Below, piece by piece: positions 1-12,541 of a stretch of DNA of 64,000 nucleotides. The stretch spans positions 806,001 to 870,000 of the forward strand of contig NZ_CP045455.1 of assembly GCF_030060925.1 (NCBI RefSeq), in the 5' to 3' direction. The notes under the pieces were generated by a model. That model ran no database searches. It saw only the letters and a program-made list of their open reading frames with translations, and was not told the origin of the DNA. Position 1 is the stretch's first letter; every line of letters starts with the position of its first letter. The translations under genes and the position numbers were made by a program. Origin of the DNA: Spiroplasma sp. SV19 (GTDB lineage: Bacteria; Bacillota_I; Bacilli_A; Mycoplasmatales; Mycoplasmataceae).

Positions 1-52
1 TATATAAATCATATAAAATAATTAATTCATTTGTTTTTTTTAGATCCTTCAT
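1..52 (-). CDS. ylxM: YlxM/UPF0122 DNA-binding protein, N-terminus only
   Basis: Only the first 17 codons are inside the window; they read [17 protein letters not shown] and run off the left edge. This resembles the start of YlxM (UPF0122), a small helix-turn-helix protein linked to the signal recognition particle and often placed beside ftsY and ffh. The ATG overlaps the ftsY stop (TAATG), so the two are translationally coupled. The call rests on a short match plus the neighbour, and ffh would be expected next outside the window. Confidence 0.6.
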   Translation of the reverse strand, partial: MKDLKKTNELIILYDLY

Positions 53-1038
53 TATGCTTCTTCCACTTCATCACTATTAAATAAATCTTTGGTTAAATTA
101 TAAATATATTGTTCAATATCAAATTCTTGCAAATCTTCTGGTTGTTCACCAAGACCAATTAGTTTAACTGGAATATTCAACTGATCTTTTATTGCTAAAA
201 CAACACCACCTTTAGCAGTTCCATCCATTTTAGTTAACACAATCCCCGTTACATTTGTTACTTCAGAAAAATTTTTGGCTTGTGAAATTCCATTCTGACC
301 AGTAACACCATCAATTACTAATAATGTTTCATGCGGAGCATCCGGAATTTCACGTTTAATAATCCGGTTAATTTTATTTAACTCATTCATTAAATTAACT
401 TTATTTTGTAAACGACCAGCAGTATCAATTAAAACGACATCAACTTGGTCATTTTTTGCTTTCATTAAGCCATCATAAATCACACTGGCGGGATCTTGTC
501 CTTCTTTAACTGGTTTAACAATATTAACTTTTAACCGTGTTGCTCATTGGTTTAGTTGTTCCACTGCCCCAGCACGAAAGGTGTCTCCCGCCACTAGTAA
601 AACTGTTTTCCCTTGATCAAGAAATTGTCTAGCTAATTTCGCAATTGTTGTTGTTTTTCCAGCTCCATTGACACCAACCATTAAAATAACATTTAAGCGC
701 TTATCTTTTAAATTTAATTGGTTTTGTTTACTTTTCGGGTCATTATATAGATCCATAATTACTTCCACCAAATAATCATTTGTATCTTCAATACTTCATC
801 CTTTTTGCACTTTTTTTCGAATTTGATCAGTAATTTGCATAACCATATTCATGCCCATATCACTGGCAATTAAAATTGCTTCTAAGTCTTCTAAATATTC
901 ATCATCATATTCTTTATATTTATTTGCTAATTTTTTAATATCATTTGAAAAAGTTAACCTTGTTTTACGTAATGCTTTTTCCAATTTAACTTGTTTTTTT
1001 TCTTCACGCTTTGCTTTTAACCTTTGAAAAAAACCCAT
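52..1038 (-). CDS. ftsY: Signal recognition particle receptor FtsY
   Basis: SRP receptor GTPase that docks ribosome-SRP complexes at the membrane for co-translational insertion. About 328 aa: a short charged N-terminal segment instead of the long acidic A domain of E. coli, a helical N domain, then the G domain with P-loop [12 protein letters not shown], the [12 protein letters not shown] motif, DTAGR and [10 protein letters not shown]. Two TGA tryptophans lie in frame. The ATG at 1038 is preferred because AAAGAG sits 12 bases upstream; an in-frame GTG at 1050 directly abuts that site and is less likely. It is followed without a gap by ylxM. Confidence 0.96.
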
Positions 1039-1063
1039 TTTTAACTTCACTCTTTTCTATTTC

Positions 1064-2068
1064 TTACGATAACTTTACCATAACTTTAAACATATCTTTA
1101 TCCATAAAAGCTTCATACGCTTGTAAAACTTGATCTTTATTAAAAACTTTTGTTACTAATTGCATTGGTGAAATTTCTTTTGCATCAATCTTTGCAACTA
1201 ATTCATCAAGGGTATAAGCATTTAAAATTCCCGTGTGAACAGTAATGTTTTGATATCATAATTGTTGTAAATTAAAGACAACAGCTTTATTAAAAACACC
1301 GATTGTAATAATTGTACCATTAAAATTAATCATTTGTTGAGCCTGTTCAAAGGTTCCACGATCATTACCAACACATTCAATCACCAAATCATATTTAATA
1401 TTAAAACTAGTTTTAGTACTATCATATCCTCTGTGTGCTCCTAATTTTTCAAAATAACTTAATTTTTGACTATGATGACCATATACATCAATTTCTTTAT
1501 GATACTGCTTTATTAATAAGAGAATTCCCAAACCAATTGGGCCATCACCAATGATTGCAATATTATTAATATTTTGGAAATTAATTTTTTTAACCACATT
1601 TTCATAACCCGTTGGTAAAACATCACTAAGCATTAACGCATCAGCTAAATTCATTGTTGACGAAATTTTCACAACACTATTGTCACCATATGGAACACGG
1701 ACATATTCCGCATGTGTTCCATTAATTTTTGTTCCCAAAACAAAACCACCATTAATACAATTTGCAAAAGCTTTACGAAGACACCATTCACAAATATTAC
1801 AATGAATAATACATCCAATCGCTACGCGGTCACCAACCTTAAGTTTAATGACACTACCCCCAACAGCAGTAATAATACCAACTCCCTCATGACCCATAAT
1901 GGTATTGGGAGCAACACTATCATCTTGGCCTAGATAAGGACGATAATCTGCATGTGAAAAAGTAAACCCTTCAATTTTAACAATAATATCTGTTGGTTCA
2001 ATAATAACTGGTTCCATAGTTTCTGTTCATTCAATTTTATTTTTTTCTTTAAAAATTAATGCTTTCAT
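1064..2068 (-). CDS. Zinc-type alcohol dehydrogenase family protein
   Basis: Medium-chain dehydrogenase/reductase, 334 aa. Visible are the catalytic-domain GHEGVG motif, the four-cysteine structural zinc loop (CNICEWC plus a cysteine 8 residues on) and the NAD-binding GDGPIGLG. The usual first catalytic zinc ligand is a cysteine in GICGSD; here the segment reads GFTFSHAD, so Thr or Phe stands in its place. Activity may therefore be altered or zinc binding weakened. The start has GAGGGC 6 bases upstream. The gene stands alone between ftsY and an unknown gene. Substrate cannot be told from sequence. Confidence 0.85.
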
Positions 2069-2166
2069 ATTTTTGCCCTCTTTTCCTTCTACTTATGATT
2101 ATACCCAAATAATAACAATATAAAAAAAGAATAAACTAAAACAACTTTAATTAATATTGTTTTAAC

Positions 2167-2925
2167 TTATTCTGAAACTTGTAATGTTCCGCGTTCAATT
2201 TCTAACGAAATGTTAGGATCAACTAAATCAGTAAATAATCGTTGATGTGGCATTTTAGTATTAAAATATTGACGAGAATTTTTACGAATTAATTCTTGAT
2301 TTTCATCACTTAAATTTATAAAAACTCACGCATCAGTACAAACTGGTAAGTTATTAAACATAATAACTTCTGCGGCATACATTTCTGCTAACTGAACACT
2401 ATCTTTAACATTTTCATCAAACGGAACTAAAAAATTATCTTCTAAATCATAAATCTTTTCTTCTGAAGGATCATTTGCAATCCCAATTCCAACTCTTACC
2501 TCTTTTACCGCTTGATGTTTTTCATATAAGGTATAGTTAATAATTTTAACAGTCGTATTAATGTAATTTGCAATTTCAATTAAATAATCTAAACCACCAT
2601 CATCTTCATATAATGCTAAATAAATATCTTCGTGACGATGGATTCCAATAATATTTGCTGCCATTTTGAGAGAATTTAAAATTGTTTCTTCTAGACTAGT
2701 AACAATCCACTGATAAGTTTCTTTATTATATGTTTTTTTAATTTCTTTTTCATTAATGAAACGCACAACAATCGATGAAATCGACTGATTATTATTTTCT
2801 TTTACATAAAAGGGTGGTAATTGTAAATTTGATAAAGCAACCCGATTACGGTATTCGTTCATTCGATTTTTGCTATAAACATATTCTTTTAATATATCAA
2901 TTGTTTGTTGTGGATCTCATGTCAT
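2167..2925 (-). CDS. Conserved hypothetical protein
   Basis: 252 aa, soluble, no signal peptide or membrane segment. It starts MTWDPQQ with GGGG upstream and ends VSE. A middle stretch (RHEDIYLALYEDDGG followed about 40 residues later by VRVGIGIA) has the strand-turn pattern seen in nucleotidyl-cyclase-like folds, but no catalytic metal or base-recognition residues can be assigned, so this is only a hint. Flanked by the dehydrogenase gene and smpB; no operon partner is evident. Function unknown. Confidence 0.75.
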
Positions 2926-3034
2926 TTTGTTTACCCCTTAGTTAAAAAATTTGCCATATTAATTATACTACAAAATGGAACCAAAAGAAAGATGCTAGTA
3001 AAATCAAATAACAGTCGTCAAATTATTTGCTGTC

Positions 3035-3466
3035 TTAACGTTTCTGACGTAATCGTTCGTTATCACGTTGCTTAATTAATTCGCGCTTATCATAATTCTT
3101 TTTCCCACGAACCAAAGCAATTTCTAATTTAGCATAATTGTTTTTTAAATATAACTTTAACGGTATCACTGTTAAACGCTCTAACTTGATTCGTTGCAAA
3201 ATCTTTTTAATTTCTACTTTATGTAAAAGTAACTTTCTGGTACGATCAGGTTCAGGAACATAAGCTGTCGAAAATTTATACTGCGCAATTACCATATTAA
3301 TAACAAACGCCTCATTTTTACGAATAATAACAAACGCCTCATTAATAGAAACATCCTTATTGCGAATTGATTTAATTTCACTTCCTGTTAAAGCAAGACC
3401 AGCCTCATAAGTTTCAATAATTTCATAATTATAGCGTGCTCTTTTATTAATTGTAATTATTAACAT
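3035..3466 (-). CDS. smpB: SsrA-binding protein SmpB
   Basis: Binds tmRNA and delivers it to stalled ribosomes for trans-translation. 143 aa, the family's usual length, with [18 protein letters not shown], the [15 protein letters not shown]-type segment (the usual SY.P.R.RKLLLH) and a basic C-terminal tail. The ATG at 3466 has AAGGAG 9 bases upstream; an in-frame TTG 9 bases further up would sit on the ribosome site. It overlaps the 3' end of rnr by 20 bases, so the two are coupled. A 16-base block occurs twice within 30 bases (near 3297-3345), giving NEAFVI twice. Confidence 0.96.
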   Translation of the reverse strand: MLIITINKRARYNYEIIETYEAGLALTGSEIKSIRNKDVSINEAFVIIRKNEAFVINMVIAQYKFSTAYVPEPDRTRKLLLHKVEIKKILQRIKLERLTVIPLKLYLKNNYAKLEIALVRGKKNYDKRELIKQRDNERLRQKR

Positions 3467-5594
3467 TATGATCAACTCCTTGCTTAATTAATTCAAAATC
3501 AATTTGACGTAGTTTCTTGCTTGCTTTTTTAACTCTTATTTGAACTTTTTTTCCTAAAAAATATTCTTTTCGTTTTCGTTCTCCAATTAATTTTAAACTT
3601 TTTTCATCAAAAAGATAATAGTCATCATTTAAATCAGTAATGTGTACTAAACCTTCAATAGTGTTTGGTAACTCAACAAAAATTCCAAATGCCGTAACAC
3701 CAGCCACAATACCATCATACTGATAACCGATTCTGCTTTCCATGTATTCTGCTTCCTTCATTTTATTAACTTCTCGCTCACACTCCATTGCTCGTAACTC
3801 TGCCAATGATGACTGTTGACTAGCGTGTCCTACCAAAGTCCGTGTTTGTTCTAAATCAGCAACTTTCACTTTTGCTTGAAACAAATATTCTTTTAACAAC
3901 CGATGCACAATCAAATCAGGATAACGACGAATTGGAGAAGTAAAATGTGTATAACACCAAGAGGCTAATCCAAAGTGGCCATCATTAATTGGACTATACT
4001 TAGCTTTTTCCATACTACGCAAAACTAATGCTGAAATAACCTTAAAGTTTTCTTTATCTTTTAGTTTATTTAAAATTTGTTGCAAGTCTTTTGAATGAAT
4101 ATTTTCCATCTTACCTTTAATATTTAATCCCAAATAAGACAATTGAGTGTATAAATCAAATAATTTTTTTGGTTTTGGTTTATTATGAATCCGATAAACA
4201 AATGGCAAATCCATTCAATAAATTGTTTCAGCAACAGTTTCGTTTGCACGAATCATAAAACTCTCAATTAATTTTTCAGCATCAGCACGTTCCCGAGTAA
4301 CAATATCTTTAATCTTACCATTTTTATCAACAATAAACTTTGGTTCATCTAAATCAAAATCAACAACCCCATCTTGTTGTTTCTTTCTCACTAAAATTTG
4401 GTACAACTGATGGGCCAAAGAAAGCATCTTTGTTAACTCACTTGGCACTTGATTTTTTTCCTGACGAAAGAATTTATTGACTTCGTCATATGTTAACCGT
4501 GCTTTTGAAACAATAACTGCTTCATAAATACTTGAAGTAACAACATGTCCTTGCTCATCAATTTCCATTTCACAAGTTAATGTTAATCGTGGTTCAAAAG
4601 GATTTAACGAACAAATGCCGTTACTTAATTTTTCTGGTAACATAGGAACAACACGATCAATTAGATAAACAGAACATCCCCGATTAAACGCTTCTTTATC
4701 AAGAGCCCTATTTAAGGGAACATAATGCGCAACATCAGCAATTGCAACAGATAATAAATAATTACCCTTGGCATTTTTCTTAACTAAAATTGCATCATCA
4801 AAATCTTTTGAATCATTACCATCAATTGTCACAAACATTTCATTTTGTAAATCACGACGTAATTTATTTTCTAATGCTTTTGTCACATTAAGGTCTTGTT
4901 CAATTTCGTTAGCTTCACGCAAAACTTGTTCGTTAAATTTAGTTGGAATATTAAATTCATGTAAAACTGCTAAAACATCAACACCAACTTGGTTCACATT
5001 ACCAATAACTTCAGTAACCTTAACTTGCATTAAATTTGTCGTACTATTAATATTTACAATAATACCTTTAATAATTGTATTTTCAATGGCCTCTTTAACA
5101 TTAATAATTTCAGCCCGATATTGTGTCAATTTATTATTTAAAATTTCTAAATGCTTTTGGTTATTACGATTCTTTTTAACAATTCCAATAACATATTCAT
5201 TATTTCGTTTAATAACTTTAATAATTTGTGCCTCAATTTTTTTAGCATTATTCTGCTTATGTTTTTTTAAAATAAATAAAACACAATCTTGATCTAATGC
5301 ATTGTTTAAATCATCTTGCTTAACAAAATATTCTTCTTGTCCATCAGCAATCTTAACAAAACCAAATCCCTTTTTATTAACACTAACAATTCCTTGCAAA
5401 TAAACTTTTGGATCTAAATAATAAAACCGATTGTGATTTGTAACCGCAATAATATTATTATTTTCTAACTCAACTAAAGTTTTCAACATCATTTTGTTAT
5501 CATCAATATTATTAATTGCCAATAGTTGTGCTAATTCAATTGTATCAAGTGGTTTTGCCTGTTTTTTTAAAATCGCAATGATCTGATCATGCAT
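3447..5594 (-). CDS. rnr: Ribonuclease R
   Basis: 3'-5' exoribonuclease that degrades structured RNA and works with tmRNA-SmpB on stalled mRNA. 715 aa: N-terminal winged helix ([18 protein letters not shown]), cold-shock domains, the RNB catalytic domain with [11 protein letters not shown] carrying the metal-binding aspartates, and a C-terminal S1 domain ([18 protein letters not shown]). One TGA tryptophan is just inside the RNB domain. The ATG at 5594 follows TTAGGGGGAAG. The rnr-smpB order with overlap is a common Firmicute/Mollicute arrangement. Confidence 0.97.
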
Positions 5595-5612
5595 ATAACT
5601 TCCCCCTAAATG

Positions 5613-5640
5613 AAAAAAGAGACATTTTTAAATCTCTTTA
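5613..5640 (-). terminator. Intrinsic terminator after secG
   Basis: On the minus strand AAAGAGA, a loop of about 10 bases and TCTCTTT are followed by more T. It lies between secG and rnr, so secG transcription can stop here and part may read on into rnr. Confidence 0.75.
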
Positions 5641-5671
5641 AAATTAATGCCATTATTAGTAATCAACTTTT

Positions 5672-5968
5672 TTAAAGTAATACTTTGGTTAATAAACTTA
5701 TCAATAATGTAACAATTAATAAAGTTGATCCAAAGCTTAACATAAAAATTGATAATGTTCGGTCTAATCCTCTTTCTTTACTATTAGCAAATAGTTCATC
5801 ATTACCACCATTTAAAGCACTTAAACCAGTTTGAGCTTTTTTGTTTTGTAGCAAACCAATAATAATCATAATAATTGAAACAATTAATGCCACAATTTCA
5901 AAAGCATAAATAATTGTATTAGCTGTTTGTGAATCAATTGCTAAAAGCATTACACTTGATAGGCTCAT
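5672..5968 (-). CDS. secG: Preprotein translocase subunit SecG
   Basis: 98 aa, two hydrophobic segments (about residues 18-40 and 73-97) joined by a polar loop with the characteristic GLSALNGGN-like stretch (family SGLSGGA). It is the small accessory subunit of the SecYEG channel. secG directly upstream of rnr and smpB is the usual Firmicute order. GAGAGGAC lies upstream of the ATG; a TATAAT-like -10 is present around 6025-6035 on the minus strand. Confidence 0.88.
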   Translation of the reverse strand: MSLSSVMLLAIDSQTANTIIYAFEIVALIVSIIMIIIGLLQNKKAQTGLSALNGGNDELFANSKERGLDRTLSIFMLSFGSTLLIVTLLISLLTKVLL

Positions 5969-6053
5969 TAAAACCGTCCTCTCTAACTTAATTTATGTCC
6001 TTATTAATAATACTATAATATTAAGAAAATTATAGCATTTTTAATGGTAATTT

Positions 6054-6905
6054 TTAATTATTTTGTTCAAGTTTATTTAAGTAGTGATAAATTCCAGCAG
6101 CATTATTACTACCAGTAACATCAAAAGCAAGTTTCAATACTTCTGTTGGGGCATGTTCCATTGCAATAGCATATGGTAAAACTTCAAAAGCAGAACGATC
6201 ATTATAGTTATCACCAAAGTACAAAACATTTTCAATCTTAATATTTGTCTTTTGTGCCTGATTTAAAATATCAACTAAATGTAAAATTGCTTGACCCTTG
6301 CTTGATTGTGCATGAACAATATCACAACCATAATCCGATAATTGTTCAACATTAATATTTTGAACTTTTCTTAACACTTGGAACATTTCTTGAAAAACTG
6401 CTGTTGAATTATGTTTAGCAACAATTTTATTTGCAGCTTTAATTTTATCAACCTGAAATGGTTTTGCTATTTTCATCCCATCTAAAAAAGCACCTGGTTC
6501 AGATTTTATTTTTAAAAGCATTTCACCAGCACAATATAAAGTATCATCGTGCTCATATGAAATCGTAAACTCACACTGATATTTTAATAAAATTGTGACA
6601 ACCGTTTGAACATCATTAATAGACATTAAACTACTGTAAGCAATTTTGTCATTTTTTGCATCATAAACTAATGAACCATTTGCCCCAATTACATATTGTG
6701 AATAATCTTTAATTTTTAAAGCTGTTGTGTAATTATCAAATCCCAACGGCATTCGCCCCGAGGCAATTGAAACATAAACGCCCGCTTCTTGTAAACCAAT
6801 TAATTTATTTTGAACTATGGCGGGTAGCTCTTGTTGATCTGTAACCAATGTTCCATCAACATCAGTTACAATTAACTTAATTTCATGATTATTAATTTTT
6901 AACAT
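6054..6905 (-). CDS. Cof-type HAD hydrolase
   Basis: 283 aa sugar-phosphatase-like HAD protein. Motif I is DVDGTLV, motif II lies in SIASGRM, and motif IV is GDNYNDRSAF; a C2-type cap domain fills residues about 85-190. Such enzymes hydrolyse small phosphate esters, and the substrate cannot be named. It follows a second Cof-type gene by 14 bases and is probably cotranscribed with it. The pair may be an old duplication, as both are similar in length and motifs. Confidence 0.9.
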   Translation of the reverse strand: MLKINNHEIKLIVTDVDGTLVTDQQELPAIVQNKLIGLQEAGVYVSIASGRMPLGFDNYTTALKIKDYSQYVIGANGSLVYDAKNDKIAYSSLMSINDVQTVVTILLKYQCEFTISYEHDDTLYCAGEMLLKIKSEPGAFLDGMKIAKPFQVDKIKAANKIVAKHNSTAVFQEMFQVLRKVQNINVEQLSDYGCDIVHAQSSKGQAILHLVDILNQAQKTNIKIENVLYFGDNYNDRSAFEVLPYAIAMEHAPTEVLKLAFDVTGSNNAAGIYHYLNKLEQNN

Positions 6906-6919
6906 TTAGACCTCATTTT

Positions 6920-7750
6920 CTATTTTAAGATGGTTTGATAAAGATAGTCAGCAATCCCCGCGGCATTGTTATCTTTCCTTGTAACAGCTGTTGCAATCTC
7001 TTTTAATTCCGGTGTTGCGTTAGCTAATGCAATCCCATATTTTGCATTTTTAATCATTTCATAATCATTCATTTGGTCACCAAAACACATTATTTCATCT
7101 CAATCAATATGAATATTTGCATTATCTTTCAAAGCTGCAGTTAGCCGTAAAATTCCTTGCCATTTATTAACGTTCTTCGGAATAATTTCAATAAAACCAT
7201 AACCAGTAACCTCGGTACGTAAAGTAGTGCTAACGGCAATTTGTTGGCGTAATCAATTTTGCTTTGTTTCATCATGGCAAGAAATGACAACTTTTCGCAT
7301 TTGGGGAATGTTATTTCAATCAAGTATTTCTGGTTTAATGTCACTATTTCGAAACAAAAAAGTATCCTCTTCAATAACATTTTTTCGTGAAACAAAAGCT
7401 TTGTGCTCATCAAGTGGTGCTAAATAAAAGTCATAACCAAATTCTTTTACAATTGTCATCGCTCATAATGTATCTTTATATGAAATTACTTCATCATAAA
7501 CATACTCACCTGTTTTTAAATTTAAAACAGCCCCACCATTACTACCAACAACATACTGGCAATTATTAATAATCCCTAACGCCGCAGCATAGTCATATAA
7601 ACTACTTGGTACTCGTCCCGATGCAATTGTCACTAAAATCCCAGCAGCTTGGATCTTTTGCAATGCTTCAATATTAACTAATGGAATTACTTTCTCTTTA
7701 TCTGTTACTAATGTCCCATCAATGTCACAAACAATCATTTTTACTGCCAT
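6920..7750 (-). CDS. Cof-type HAD hydrolase, second copy
   Basis: 276 aa, read through four TGA tryptophans. Motif I CDIDGTLV, motif II TIASGRV, motif IV GDQMNDYEM followed by GIALANATPELK. Same C2-capped phosphatase class as the next gene downstream. AGGA lies just upstream of the ATG at 7750. Substrate unknown. Confidence 0.9.
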
Positions 7751-7814
7751 AGGAATTCCTACTTTCTACTACCTATTACTTATTATCTTATCGTGTTTTT
7801 ACTATAATTAACAT

Positions 7815-7841
7815 AAAAAATCTCAAAAAGAGATTTTATTT
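7815..7841 (-). terminator. Terminator of the ATP synthase operon
   Basis: Minus-strand AAATCTC-TTTTT-GAGATTT followed by TTT, starting only 9 bases after the atpC stop. It closes the upp-atp transcript. Confidence 0.85.
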
Positions 7842-7849
7842 TTTCTTAT

Positions 7850-8113
7850 CTAATTAATAATGTCAACTTCATCTGTCAGAATCTTAACAAATTCTTGTTC
7901 AACTTGTAAGATTCCTCCGCCAATGCTTAATTTGTGTTCTTGATTATTAATTTTATATGACATTTCAGATGGAATAAGCGTTGAAACAAGCGGAATATGA
8001 CCATATAGAATTCCCATATAACCAGTTATTGTTCTTACTGTCACAATATCAACTGGGTTATCAACAATCACTCCTTGTGGAGTAATAATTTTTAAAGCAA
8101 TTTGATTAGCCAT
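7850..8113 (-). CDS. atpC: ATP synthase epsilon subunit, short form
   Basis: 87 aa, about two thirds of the usual 130-140. The N-terminal beta-sandwich is present (IALKIITPQG, then GYMGILYGHIPLVSTL and SIGGGILQV), but the protein stops where the C-terminal helical hairpin should begin. The stop is TAG and the operon terminator follows at once, so no hidden extension or frameshift is visible. The hairpin normally inhibits ATP hydrolysis, so this enzyme would lack that brake. It overlaps or abuts atpD with one base between them. Confidence 0.92.
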   Translation of the reverse strand: MANQIALKIITPQGVIVDNPVDIVTVRTITGYMGILYGHIPLVSTLIPSEMSYKINNQEHKLSIGGGILQVEQEFVKILTDEVDIIN

Positions 8114-8114
8114 C

Positions 8115-9527
<1,413 letters not shown>

Positions 9528-10385
9528 TTAATTTTCTTGTGCGCCTGCTCCAGCTACAATTTCTGTAATTTCTTGTGTAATTGCTGCTTGACGCTTACGA
9601 TTATATAATAATGATAACTTTTCTAACATTGCGTTAGCATTATCCGTTGCATTTTCCATTGCTACTCTGCGTGATGCTTGTTCAGAAACTTGCGACTCAA
9701 CAATTGTGGAAAATAAAATTGTATTTAAATACATTGGCACTGCATTTTCCAAAATTGTTGCTGGGTCTGGTTCAAATTCGGTAATAACATGTAAGTGTTT
9801 AGTTTCTTCTTTACTATTTGCCTTAACAATTGGCAACAATTGTAAAATTGTTGGTTCAAAAGTAACATTATTTATAAATTTTGTATAAGCAATTTTAATT
9901 TCATCATAAGTATTGCTATTAAAACCAGATAAAATTTCTTGCGCAAATTCACGAGCATCATCATATGAAAAATTAATATCAATATCTTTTCTGGCATGCA
10001 TAATTTTAAAACCTTTATGAAGATAAAATGATTCTGCTTTTGACCCAATGGCAATAATACAATCATTTGGCCGTAATTCTTTTAAAACTAATTTATTAAT
10101 ATTAATGTTATACCCACCACACAAACCAAGATTTGAATTGACTACAATTCAACAGGTTCTACTACTAGCTTTGGTTGGATCTTTCTTTTGATAAATTGAA
10201 TCATCTGCTTTACTAATAATATCGTTAAAAACCGTATAAACTTCAGCAAAATATGGCTTTGCATTTGAAATTCGTTTTCCAACTTTCTTTAATTTCGCGG
10301 TAGCTACTAACTTCATTGCTTGTGTTATTTTTGAAGTTGAGTTAATTGAAGTAATTTGTTTTTTTAAACCTGTTCCGACTGCCAT
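9528..10385 (-). CDS. atpG: ATP synthase gamma subunit
   Basis: 285 aa central rotor stalk. The N-terminal helix (KKQITSINSTSKITQAMKLV) and the C-terminal helix (RRVAMENATDNANAMLEKL, then YNRKRQAAITQEI) are the conserved coiled-coil ends. One TGA tryptophan falls before IVVNSNLGLCGGYN, the usual SDRGLCGG block. Lies between atpA and atpD. Confidence 0.97.
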
Positions 10386-10400
10386 TTTTAATAACCCCTT

Positions 10401-11981
10401 TTATTGTCCTAGTTTACTTCATTCTTCAATTCGCCCAAATCGCTCTGGATTATAATCCTCAATTTTGTTAGTAATTTTTTTTACAACATTAATAATTTCA
10501 TGATCAATATTTGCCATTAAAGTTTCACTATAAGCTTTTTCTTTTGTTAGTTCATCATAATATTTTTTTGCTTTTGTATTAAAATGTTCAATAATTTCTT
10601 CTTTAAATTCCTGAATTTTATCAACTGGAATTCAACGAATTCTTTTTTTATTAACTGCTAACAAAATAATTGCTTGATCAATTTGAGAAAGGGGCGCATA
10701 TTGTTTTTGCTTTAAAATTTCAATTACCCGTTTTCCGTGTTCTAAGACTTCTTTTGTTGTGTCATCTAAATCAGAACCAAATTGGGCAAAAGCTTGCAAC
10801 TCACGATATTGTGCTAATTCTAATTTCAAAGAACCCACCACTTGTTTCATTGCTTTAATTTGTGCAGCAGAACCTACCCGTGACACTGATAACCCCGCAT
10901 CAACAGCAGGACGAATCCCAGCATTAAACTGATCATTATTTAAAAATATTTGTCCATCCGTAATTGAAATAACATTTGTTGGAATATAAGCAGAAATATC
11001 ACCAGCTTGCGTTTCAACAATTGGCAAAGCTGTAATACTTCCTCCCCCATATTCTTTTGTTACTCGCGCTGCTCGTTCTAATAAACGACTATGCAAATAG
11101 AAAACATCACCCGGATAGGCTTCTCGACCTGGTGGGCGGTGCAATAACAATGCCATTGTTCTATAAGCAACAGCATGTTTGGAAAGATCATCATAAATAA
11201 TAATTACATTATCTCCTGATTCCATTCATTCTTCCCCAATTGTTACACCAGTATAAGGTGCTAAATATTGTAATGGTGCTAATTCACTTGCTGTTGCAGA
11301 AACAACAGTTGTATATTCCATTGCGCCAGCAGCACGCAGTTTTTCAACAATTTGCGCAACCGTTGATGCTTTTTGCCCAATAGCAACATAAATACATTTA
11401 ACATTTTTCCCTTTTTGATTTAGAATAGCGTCAATTCCAATTGCTGTTTTTCCTGTTTGACGATCACCAATAACTAATTCCCGTTGTCCTTTTCCAATTG
11501 GAATCATAGCATCAATTGTCATAATTCCGGTTTCCATTGGTTGGTCAACTGATTTTCTAGTCATAACTCCTGGAGCAATTCTTTCCACGGGTCTCGTTTT
11601 TGTTGCTTTCAATGGTCCTTTGACATCAATTGGCTGACCTAAAGCATTAACAACACGTCCTAATAGGGCATCACCAACTGGTGTTTCCACAATTTTTCCT
11701 GAACGACGAACTTGGTCACCTTCACGAACAGTCGTGTCATCCCCCATTAAAACAGCACCAACAGCTCCTTCTTCTAAGTTTAACACCATCCCATAAATTT
11801 CATTTGGAAAAATTAATAACTCACTCATCATTGCATTATCAAGTCCATCAATTAAAGCAATTCCATCTCCAACAGTAACAACAGTTCCTTCCTCATGAAT
11901 TTCAATTTTCTTTCCATATTCTTTAATCTGTTTTTTAATTATTTCAGAAATTTCATTTATATTTAAAGCCACTTTTTCCAC
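10401..11981 (-). CDS. atpA: ATP synthase alpha subunit
   Basis: 526 aa. [15 protein letters not shown] is the P-loop, with [20 protein letters not shown] and [21 protein letters not shown] following. Two TGA tryptophans occur, one shortly after TIGEE and one near the C-terminus. The GTG at 11981 is used here; a second GTG at 11972 (giving VALNINEI) has GGGGTGG five bases upstream and is an equally good start. Confidence 0.97.
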
Positions 11982-11989
11982 CCCATCTT

Positions 11990-12535
11990 CTATTTATTAT
12001 GTATTGCTTTTTGACGCATTGTTTCTAATTGTCCAGCAATCGAGCCATCAATAATTTCATGTTTAATTTTAACGCGAACACCGCCAAGTAATGATGAATC
12101 AATTTTATTAACTAACTCAATATGATATCCAAATTTTTTACTTAATTTGTTTTCAATTGTTTCAATTTGTTTTTTTGTTAACGGTTGTATTGAAAAAATA
12201 TTCCCATATTGAACATCATAACTAATATTGATGATTTTTCGTAAACGCTTAAAAATTCTACGCACATAACAAAAGGCTTCCCGATCAATTAATAAAAAAA
12301 GCGCATTTAGAATTAATGGATCAACGGTTTTTTGGAATGGTCTTGCTAAAATTTTTTTGCGTTCTTCTTTCGTGATATCAGCATTCAGCATTAATTTAAT
12401 ATAATCTGGATTTTGTTTAAATAATTCCACAATTATATTACTTACTTCTAAATAATGATCAAGTCGTTTTGTCTCAAGGGCTAAATCCATTAAAGCAGCT
12501 GCATAATTATCAATAAATTTTTCACTAACTAACAT
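11990..12535 (-). CDS. atpH: ATP synthase delta subunit
   Basis: 181 aa peripheral-stalk subunit linking F1 to the b subunits. It begins [19 protein letters not shown] and carries the C-terminal [16 protein letters not shown] block typical of OSCP/delta (family GGl.i.igd.viDgSv). Confidence 0.95.
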   Translation of the reverse strand: MLVSEKFIDNYAAALMDLALETKRLDHYLEVSNIIVELFKQNPDYIKLMLNADITKEERKKILARPFQKTVDPLILNALFLLIDREAFCYVRRIFKRLRKIINISYDVQYGNIFSIQPLTKKQIETIENKLSKKFGYHIELVNKIDSSLLGGVRVKIKHEIIDGSIAGQLETMRQKAIHNK

Positions 12536-12541
12536 AATGTT

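Noticed and set aside
3297-3345. Tandem 16-base repeat in smpB taken as a recent duplication
   Set aside because: Protein length and alignment with the family are normal, so the repeat replaces no residues; probably chance similarity of NEAFVI segments.
4768-5292. Plus-strand open frame inside rnr
   Set aside because: Lies fully opposite the conserved RNase R catalytic domain with no ribosome site.
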